NCBI GenBank assembly: GCA_029556545.1
Contig: JAKQEQ010000167.1
Location: 1 to 64,000 of the forward strand
DNA from: Candidatus Hydrogenedentota bacterium
GTDB taxonomy: Bacteria > Hydrogenedentota > Hydrogenedentia > Hydrogenedentales > JAGMZX01
Reading direction: 5' to 3'
Length of the DNA stretch: 64,000 nt
Below are positions 58,482 through 64,000 of the stretch, piece after piece. Made by a program: the position numbers and the translations under genes. Numbering within the stretch: the first letter of the stretch is position 1; every line of letters begins with the position of its first letter. The notes under the pieces were generated by a model that had not been told where the DNA came from, made no database searches, and worked only from the letters and a program-made list of their open reading frames with translations.

Positions 58482-59849
58482 TCACCGGCTCCGAAAAACC
58501 CCGAAACTCGAAATGGTCGGGCAGGCCGGCGCCTGACGGATCACCAGTCGCGCCTTCGTGGCCGTAACCGGCGGAAAACGCTCCAGCCGCTTGTAGCCGA
58601 TGGTGGTCCCGTGCGCGACACCGCGCCAGCGTTCCCCGTCCCACACCTGGATGGCGTAGCGCTCGACGCGCTGCCCGAGGGCGATGTGCTCCTGAATCAT
58701 CGCGCGGTCGAACGTGACCGGTTCGCCGAAATCGACCTCAAGCTGCCCCTTCACCACGCCGTCGTCGGTCGCCCAGTACGTCGTCTTGTCGCCGTCCAGC
58801 GCCTTCTCCGGACCGAACGCGGGATCGTTGCCGCGCACGTTCGTGGCGCTGCACGGCTTGCCATGCGCCAAATTGGTCTCGAAGTCCCGCGACACGACCC
58901 GCCACAGCTCGCGCAACCGGGCGCTGTCCGCCTCCGGCAGTTGTCCCCGCCGATCCGGCGTCACGTTCAGCAACAACACCGCGCCACGCCCCACGGACCC
59001 GTAATAGATATCAAGCAGATCATCAAGAGACTTCAGGTTCTTCTCGCCGTCGGTATGGAAGAACCATTGGCCCCGCCGGATCGGCACGTCGCATTCCGCC
59101 GGATGCCACCGCCTGTCGTCGCCCTCTCCGACCACGTTCCAATGCGTCTCCGGCGCGTAGCCGTCCTCGTTGCCGACCCAACGGATATCCGGCCCGCAAA
59201 TCGCGATGAGCGCCTTGGGTTGGAGTTCGCGGATCAACGCGTAATACCCCGCCCAATCGTAGACGTGCCCCTCGCTGCCCGCGCCGTCGAACCAGACCTC
59301 TCCCACCGGACCATAATTGGTCAACAGTTCGCGCAGTTGGCTCTTGAAGTACTCGTCATACACAGGCGGATCGTTGTACTTCGGTTCGTGCCGCTCCCAC
59401 GGCGACAGATAGAAGCCGAACATCAGGCCCGCCTCACGGCAGGCGTCCACCACCTCCTTGACCACGTCGCCTTTCCCGTCGCGCCAGGGGCTCGCCTTCA
59501 CGCTGTGATCCGTGTGCGCGCTCGGGAACAGGCAGAACCCGTCATGATGCTTCGCCGTCACCACGAGATACCGGACCCCGCACTCCTTCGCGACCCGCAC
59601 CCACTGCCGCGCGTCGAAATCCGTCGGGGCGAACCGCGCCGGGTCCTCCGTCCCGTTTCCCCACTCCTGGTCATAGAACGTGTTAATACCGAAATGGCAG
59701 AACATGCCGAATTCCATCTCCTGCCACGCCAGTTGCTCCGGCGTCGGCACCGGACCATACGGCGCGGGCGGCTCCGCCGCGCCCGCCGCGCCCGCCGCGC
59801 CCGCCGCCATCAAGACCGCAAGCAGCGCGAGTAATCCATATGTGCTCAT
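58482..59849 (-). CDS. secreted GH29 alpha-L-fucosidase with F5/8-type C-terminal domain
   Basis: 455 residues. A signal peptide (LLALLAVLMAAGAAGAAGAAEPP) contains a small (GCC-GGC-GCG) tandem repeat giving GAAGAAGAA. The GH29 barrel shows EFGMFCHFGINTFYDQEWGNGTEDP, LVVTAKHHDGFCLFPS, GFYLSPWERHEPKYN and the nucleophile Asp in GEVWFDGAGSEG. From about residue 325 a galactose-binding-like domain follows (AFGPEKALDGDKTTYWATDD, LEVDFGEPVTFDRAMIQEHI). It removes alpha-linked fucose from host or plant glycans. GH29 and the GH95 enzyme nearby often serve the same substrates. Confidence 0.93.
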   Translation of the reverse strand: MSTYGLLALLAVLMAAGAAGAAGAAEPPAPYGPVPTPEQLAWQEMEFGMFCHFGINTFYDQEWGNGTEDPARFAPTDFDARQWVRVAKECGVRYLVVTAKHHDGFCLFPSAHTDHSVKASPWRDGKGDVVKEVVDACREAGLMFGFYLSPWERHEPKYNDPPVYDEYFKSQLRELLTNYGPVGEVWFDGAGSEGHVYDWAGYYALIRELQPKALIAICGPDIRWVGNEDGYAPETHWNVVGEGDDRRWHPAECDVPIRRGQWFFHTDGEKNLKSLDDLLDIYYGSVGRGAVLLLNVTPDRRGQLPEADSARLRELWRVVSRDFETNLAHGKPCSATNVRGNDPAFGPEKALDGDKTTYWATDDGVVKGQLEVDFGEPVTFDRAMIQEHIALGQRVERYAIQVWDGERWRGVAHGTTIGYKRLERFPPVTATKARLVIRQAPACPTISSFGVFRSR

Positions 59850-59930
59850 GGTTCGCCTCCTTCAGAGGGTTACTGCTTCCTTCCGGCGCACACTATACAG
59901 AACCGGCCCGCCTTCCGTCGCGCACGCATC

Positions 59931-59948
59931 GTGGCACGGGCATCTTGC
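59931..59948. repeat. single GTGGCACGGGCATCTTGC unit
   Basis: Single copy of the element found as an inverted pair at 1064-1118, upstream of the toxin-antitoxin genes. Confidence 0.65.
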
Positions 59949-59979
59949 GCCGCCGCCGTGCTCCGGGTAGACTGGGCTC

Positions 59980-60171
59980 ATGAAGTGGAAATTGACGATC
60001 ACGACCCACGCGGAACAGGCCCGCCGGGACCGCGACTTCTGGCGGCGCTGCACGCCGGAAGAGCGTCTCGACGCCGTCGAGAGACTGCGAATCGAGGCGG
60101 GAAAGTTTCTCTATGAATACCCATCCCGACTTCGAAGAGTTGTTTCGATTACTCGAAAAACACGGCGTTGA
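59980..60171 (+). CDS. small partner protein of the nucleotidyltransferase (putative antitoxin)
   Basis: 63 residues (MKWKLTITTHAEQARRDRDFWRRCTPEERLDAVERLRIEAGKFLYEYPSRLRRVVSI). The ERLDAVERLR...LYEYPSRLRRVV pattern is typical of short proteins encoded directly before AbiEii/DUF6036-type nucleotidyltransferases. It overlaps the next gene by 59 nt, so the pair is translationally coupled. Which member is the toxin is inferred from the family. Confidence 0.7.
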   Translation: MKWKLTITTHAEQARRDRDFWRRCTPEERLDAVERLRIEAGKFLYEYPSRLRRVVSITRKTRR

Positions 60172-60562
60172 CTACGTGATCGTGGGCGGCTACGCCGTGG
60201 CCTTCCACGGATACCCCCGATTCACCAAGGATATCGATATCTTCTTTGACCCGTCTCCCGCAAACGTCGCGCGTCTGCGCGCGGCGCTCGTCGCCTTCGG
60301 CTTCGAGGAGCAGGACCTTCCCGAGGATGCCTTCTCAACAACTGACAGCGTGGTGAGTTTCGGCGTCGAGCCGAGTCGCGTGAACCTGCTTAATGAGATC
60401 GACGGGGTAGCGTTTGCCGAAGCGAAAAGGAACAGCGTTCGCGGCGCGTACGGTTCCGTCGAGGTCTCCTTTATCGGACGCGACGACCTCATTCAAAACA
60501 AACGCGCGACTGCCCGGGCGCAGGACAAGGTGGAAATCGACCAGCTCATGCAGGGAGCGTGA
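60113..60562 (+). CDS. AbiEii-like nucleotidyltransferase (putative toxin)
   Basis: 149 residues. The minimal nucleotidyltransferase signature is intact: YVIVGGYAVAFHGYPRFTKDIDIFFD (GG...R.T-K-D-x-D), then FGVEPSRVNLLNEIDGVAFAEA and FIGRDDLIQNKRATARAQDKVEIDQL. The length and two-gene layout fit type IV-like or MenAT-like systems, in which the enzyme modifies tRNA or other RNAs. The target is unknown. Confidence 0.78.
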   Translation: MNTHPDFEELFRLLEKHGVDYVIVGGYAVAFHGYPRFTKDIDIFFDPSPANVARLRAALVAFGFEEQDLPEDAFSTTDSVVSFGVEPSRVNLLNEIDGVAFAEAKRNSVRGAYGSVEVSFIGRDDLIQNKRATARAQDKVEIDQLMQGA

Positions 60563-60602
60563 CCGATCGCGTTGCCCCGGCATCACGCCGCCCGAGTTCG
60601 TG

Positions 60603-63044
60603 TTACTGCCCCAACTTGTACTTCTTCCCCGCAATCACCGGAAAGTCACAAACGTCTTCTTCCGCGCGATCGCAAGCCACTTCCTTCCCGTCACGAAACA
60701 CGCGCGGTTCCCCCATCCCGCGCACGCGGCAGCGCCCGTCCAGGCTTGCACGCACTTCCGCATGGGCGACCTTCCCCTCGGCCCACGCAATATCCACCTC
60801 GAATCCCCCGCGCGCGCGCAGGCCCGTCACGCGCCCCGACGGCCACGCCTTCGGCAGCGCCGGCAGGAGATGCATCTCCCCGCCGTGGCTCTGGATCAGC
60901 ATCTCGGCGATGCCCGCCGTCGCGCCGAAGTTTCCGTCGATCTGGAACGGCGGGTGATCGTCGAAGAGGTTGGGCATCGTTGACTTGCCGAGCAGCGCCA
61001 CCACGTTCTCATGCGCCCGGTCGCCGTCTTCGAGCCGCGCGAAAAAGTTGATGATCCACGCACGACTCCATCCCGTATGCCCGCCGCCGTGCGCAAGCCG
61101 CCGCTCGAGCGTGACCCGCGCCGCTCGCGCCAACTCGGGCGTGCCCCGCACGGTGATCTCCTCGCCGGGATGCAGTGCATACAGATGCGACATGTGCCGG
61201 TGGCCTGGCTCCGGCTCGTCGTAGTCCTCCAGCCACTCCTGCAACTGGCCGTGCCTGCCGATTTGCGGCGGCGCGAGCCGCGCGCGGTCCCGCAACAGCC
61301 GCGCCCGGAACTCCTCGTCCACGCCCAGAATCTCACTCGCCCGCGCGCAGTTCGTATACAGGTCATGGATGATCTGCATGTCCATTGACGGCCCCATGCA
61401 CACCCGCGCGACCTGTCCGTCGGCCATCCGATAGGCGTTCTCCGGCGAATTCGACGGACTCGTCACCAGCCAGCCGTGTTTCGACTCTTCGATCAGGAAA
61501 TCAACGTAGAATTCCGCGCTCTCCTTCATGATCGGATACGCCCATTCGAGAAAGGCGCGGTCGCCACTGAATTCGTAGTGCTCCCATAAATGGCGGCACA
61601 GCCACGCGCCCGCCGCGTGGAACTGCCCCCACGACGGGTCCTCCCCCGGCGAGGTAAAGCCCCAAACGTTCCCGATGGTGTGCGCGACCCAGCCCCGCGC
61701 GCCATAGTGAACCCGCGCCGTCTTCCGGCCCGGCTCGCGCCACGACGCTATAAGTTTCAGAAACGGCTCATGGCATTCGGCGAGATTCGCCACTTCCGCC
61801 GGCCAGTAGTTCATCTGGTCATTGATGTTGTTGTGATAGTCCGCGTTCCAAGGCGCGTGAAAGTGATCGCACCACAGGCCCTGGAGATTCGCGGGCAGGC
61901 TCCCGGGCCGCGACGACGAGATCAGCAGGTAGCGCCCGAACTGGAAGAAGAGCGCCGCGAGATGCGGGTCCTCACCGCCCCGGCGCAGCGCCCGCAGCCG
62001 CGCGTCCGTCGGCAGCCCCGACGCGCCGCTGTCGCCAAGGTCCAGCGACACCCGGCGATAAAGCGCTTGATAATCGGCCACATGCGCCGCGCGCAATTCC
62101 GCGTAAGACTTCGCCGCCGCGAGGTCCAACTGCCGCTTGCTCGTCGTCTCCGGGTTCTCGCCCCGATAGTCCGTGGCGGCGGCAAGCAGCACCGTCGCCG
62201 CGTCGGCCCCCTCGAGTTCGATGCCGTCCTCGACCGCGCGCAACACCCCGCCCTCATGCACTACCCGCAGCAGCGCGGTGAAGGCCATGCCGCGATCGCC
62301 CCAGACATGCCCGCTCATCGCCAGCGTGTCGCCGCCTTCGGCGACTGCCGCCCAGCGCGGCCCGTCCGCGCCGAAGTCCGGCGCTTCGATTCCCGAATCG
62401 TTCTTCCACGGCGTCGATCCGCTCCGCTCGTCCCGGTTCAGCCGCACGGTAAACGCCACACCGCCCGGCTTGTCCGCCGTGAACCGCATCACGATCACCT
62501 GGTCCGGCGCGCTCGAAAAGACCTCCCGCCGGCAACGCGCGCCGCCCGCCTCGTACTCGACGGCGACTATCGCCGTGTCCAGGTCCAGTTCCCGGCGGTA
62601 TGCCGCCGCCTCGCCCGACACGCCCGGAAATTCAAACCAGATATCGCCAAGCGTCTGATACGAACCGTAGGCGTGATCCGCACCGTCGCCCCGATGCGAT
62701 CCCACGCCCTTGCAGACCATCTTGCGCGCCGTCAGTTGCTCCGCCTCGACCATCCGCCCCTCGAGTTGCAGCCGCCGCACCTCCGGCAGCGCCTCGAGCG
62801 ATTCCGGATTGTCCGCGTCCTGCGGCTCACCCGTCCAGAGGCTGTCCTCATTGACTTGCACGCGCTCATGGCCGAACCCGCCGAACACCATCGCGCCGAT
62901 CCGCCCGTTGCCGATGGGCAGCGCCTCTGTCCAACGCCGCGCCGGCTTCTCATACCAGAGCTTCATGGGCATCGCTTCGTTCCCCGCCACCGGCGGCGCT
63001 TCCGCCGCGCCCGTCATCCATACCGCCAACAGTGCTGCAATCAT
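60603..63044 (-). CDS. secreted GH95 alpha-L-fucosidase
   Basis: 813 residues from the ATG at 63044 behind AAGGAG. A signal peptide (MIAALLAVWMTGAAEA) precedes the GH95 N-terminal beta domain (LWYEKPARRWTEALPIGNGRIGAMVFGG, NEDSLWTGEP). The (alpha/alpha)6 barrel shows NLQGLWCDHFHAPWNADYHNNINDQMNYWPAEVANLAE, the acid Glu in TSPSNSPENAY, RHMSHLYALHPG and HPPFQIDGNFGATAGIAEML with the base-activating Asp. It acts by inversion on terminal alpha-1,2-fucose or related L-galactose residues. Together with GH29 and GH89 it suggests use of fucosylated, GlcNAc-capped glycans. Confidence 0.94.
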   Translation of the reverse strand: MIAALLAVWMTGAAEAPPVAGNEAMPMKLWYEKPARRWTEALPIGNGRIGAMVFGGFGHERVQVNEDSLWTGEPQDADNPESLEALPEVRRLQLEGRMVEAEQLTARKMVCKGVGSHRGDGADHAYGSYQTLGDIWFEFPGVSGEAAAYRRELDLDTAIVAVEYEAGGARCRREVFSSAPDQVIVMRFTADKPGGVAFTVRLNRDERSGSTPWKNDSGIEAPDFGADGPRWAAVAEGGDTLAMSGHVWGDRGMAFTALLRVVHEGGVLRAVEDGIELEGADAATVLLAAATDYRGENPETTSKRQLDLAAAKSYAELRAAHVADYQALYRRVSLDLGDSGASGLPTDARLRALRRGGEDPHLAALFFQFGRYLLISSSRPGSLPANLQGLWCDHFHAPWNADYHNNINDQMNYWPAEVANLAECHEPFLKLIASWREPGRKTARVHYGARGWVAHTIGNVWGFTSPGEDPSWGQFHAAGAWLCRHLWEHYEFSGDRAFLEWAYPIMKESAEFYVDFLIEESKHGWLVTSPSNSPENAYRMADGQVARVCMGPSMDMQIIHDLYTNCARASEILGVDEEFRARLLRDRARLAPPQIGRHGQLQEWLEDYDEPEPGHRHMSHLYALHPGEEITVRGTPELARAARVTLERRLAHGGGHTGWSRAWIINFFARLEDGDRAHENVVALLGKSTMPNLFDDHPPFQIDGNFGATAGIAEMLIQSHGGEMHLLPALPKAWPSGRVTGLRARGGFEVDIAWAEGKVAHAEVRASLDGRCRVRGMGEPRVFRDGKEVACDRAEEDVCDFPVIAGKKYKLGQ

Positions 63045-63134
63045 CGCGACTCTCCTTCCTCGAAGTCCACGGCGCAACCACAAACTGCATCTATACTACC
63101 GCGCGGATAGACACGTCTTCACGTGCAATTCGAC

Positions 63135-63173
63135 TTGCCGGAAGAAGCAACAGTGATTATAATGTGATCACAT
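63135..63173 (+). promoter_or_regulatory. mazEF promoter with overlapping palindrome
   Basis: TTGCCG (63135-63140) is followed after 17 nt by TATAAT (63158-63163). The 12-bp perfect palindrome ATGTGATCACAT (63162-63173) begins inside the -10 box, the expected place for MazE/MazEF autorepression. Confidence 0.7.
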
Positions 63174-63189
63174 ACCGGAGACATCGATA

Positions 63190-63438
63190 ATGAAGACGAA
63201 ACTGGTGCGGATTGGCAATTCCCGCGGCGTGCGGCTCCCGAAGCCCCTCATCGATGAGGCCGGCCTGAGCGAAGAGGTGGAACTGCGGATTCGCAACGGG
63301 GCGGTCGTCATTACCGCCGCGAGACCGCCCCGCGCCGGTTGGGCCGAGGCCGCGCGCGGCCTCGGGCAAAGGGAAGATGCCGGGCTCCTTGACACGCCCA
63401 CGCCGACCCGCTTCGATGAGAAGGAGTGGACATGGTGA
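63190..63438 (+). CDS. mazE: MazE/AbrB-type antitoxin
   Basis: 82 residues. The N-terminal swapped-hairpin domain is clear (MKTKLVRIGNSRGVRLPKPLIDEAGLSEEVELRIRNGAVVITA). The tail (TPTPTRFDEKEWTW) would wrap the toxin and block its active site. It overlaps mazF by 7 nt. Confidence 0.92.
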   Translation: MKTKLVRIGNSRGVRLPKPLIDEAGLSEEVELRIRNGAVVITAARPPRAGWAEAARGLGQREDAGLLDTPTPTRFDEKEWTW

Positions 63439-63767
63439 GGCCCGGGCCGGTTCGACGCGGCGAGGTGTACCTTGTGGGGCTCGGCCCGACCCACGGCGGC
63501 GAGATTCGGAAAACGCGCCCCTGTGTCGTCGTCTCGCCCGATGAATTGAACGCCCATCTCCAGACCTTTATCGTTGCGCCGATGACGACGGGAGAACATG
63601 CCTACCCCTTCCGTGTTCCCTGCCGGTTTCAGGGACAGTCGGGTTATGTCGTGCTCGATCAGATTCGGACCGTCGATCGCGAGCGCCTGGTGCGTCGCCT
63701 CGGGAGGATCGCACCCGCCACGCTGCAAAGCGCGCTCCTCACGCTCCAGGAGATGTTCGCGCCCTGA
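63432..63767 (+). CDS. mazF: MazF/PemK-type endoribonuclease toxin
   Basis: 111 residues from the ATG at 63432 behind AAGGAG. It shows RRGEVYLVGLGPTHGGEIRKTRPCVVVSPDELN, TFIVAPMTTGEHAYPFRVPCRFQGQSGYVVLDQIRTVDRERLVRRLG. The catalytic Arg (in RKTRPCVV) and Thr (in APMTTG) of MazF are present. It cuts mRNA or tRNA at short motifs that cannot be predicted from sequence. Confidence 0.93.
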   Translation: MVRPGPVRRGEVYLVGLGPTHGGEIRKTRPCVVVSPDELNAHLQTFIVAPMTTGEHAYPFRVPCRFQGQSGYVVLDQIRTVDRERLVRRLGRIAPATLQSALLTLQEMFAP

Positions 63768-63793
63768 AACGCGACCTGACGGCCGGGCTACGA

Positions 63794-64000
63794 TCAGGAT
63801 TCGCGATTCGAGTTCCCGCGCGCTTCAAGAAAGGCAACACCCAACGCGAAGAACGCGATCGCGGGGAACAACACCCACCACGGGAGCCCGTGTTCGAGGA
63901 GGTGTTCCGGGTCCAGCGCCGACTGAAGCGCCTCAGGCAACACGGCATACTGGAGTAGCAGGGCCGCCCCGTTGAATACCGCGTGGACGAGCATCGGGGC
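63794..64000 (-). CDS. C-terminal end of a CPBP-family intramembrane protease, truncated by window edge
   Basis: The last 68 residues of a membrane protein that continues beyond the right edge. MLVHAVFNGAALLLQYAV is the third CPBP motif (HxxxN), followed by a helix (WWVLFPAIAFFALGVAFL) and a short polar tail. The upstream motifs are outside the window. Confidence 0.7.
   Translation of the reverse strand, partial: APMLVHAVFNGAALLLQYAVLPEALQSALDPEHLLEHGLPWWVLFPAIAFFALGVAFLEARGNSNRES

Overview
This is a high-GC bacterial chromosome segment. Several traits together suggest a heterotroph of the PVC/Hydrogenedentota type: an array of secreted glycoside hydrolases (GH89, GH62, GH29, GH95), many exported beta-propeller proteins (FG-GAP, PQQ/IPT, SBBP), a GspG-like pseudopilin, a bactofilin paired with an M23 peptidase, and numerous spacers filled with short degenerate tandem repeats. 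The phylum is an inference from style and was not tested.

Layout. 1-6991: the 3'-truncated end of a glycine-rich exported protein gene, then a minus-strand operon radA-disA-pyrK-pyrD (DNA repair, c-di-AMP synthesis, pyrimidine synthesis), and lysA on the plus strand. 7026-7605: a probable structured small RNA with its own promoter and terminator, then tRNA-Asn(GTT). 7583-13032: an island bounded by a 25-bp direct repeat of the tRNA 3' end. It carries a four-part RecB/Cas4-like nuclease-exonuclease-IS66 transposase fusion, a Schlafen/RecG-like regulator and a small HTH gene. 13177-18097: GH89, a CPBP-like membrane protein, a methyltransferase and a GH62 protein. 18117-23652: a complete TetR-controlled MacAB-type tripartite efflux operon with a consensus promoter and an overlapping operator.

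23934-31646: a tightly packed six-gene operon (GT39-like glycosyltransferase, methyltransferase, ABC ATPase, ABC permease, two FG-GAP propeller proteins) that I do not recognise as a described system. 31964-40065: a membrane-anchored IPT/PQQ propeller protein, an M28 peptidase, a pseudopilin gene behind a strong sigma-54 promoter match, and a glycan pair (GT2, epimerase). 40226-48826: a compact phage-derived head/tail-tip module (portal, protease, capsid, decoration, adaptor, Dit-like, Tal-like). It lacks terminase, integrase and tape measure, but contains a free-standing LigD-type 3'-phosphoesterase and a staphylococcal-nuclease domain inside the tail-tip protein. Both active sites are intact, so this is my leading candidate for an undescribed system.

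49102-64000: a double-domain signal peptidase, an SBBP protein carrying three intergenic-type repeats in frame, a decayed exoprotein fragment, M23-bactofilin-mnmA, a sphingosine-phosphate-lyase-like decarboxylase behind a palindromic operator, GH29, an AbiEii-type nucleotidyltransferase toxin-antitoxin pair, GH95, mazEF, and the end of another CPBP protease gene.

Start codons were chosen by reading ribosome binding sites and family N-termini. No homology search was possible, so family calls rest on recognised motifs.
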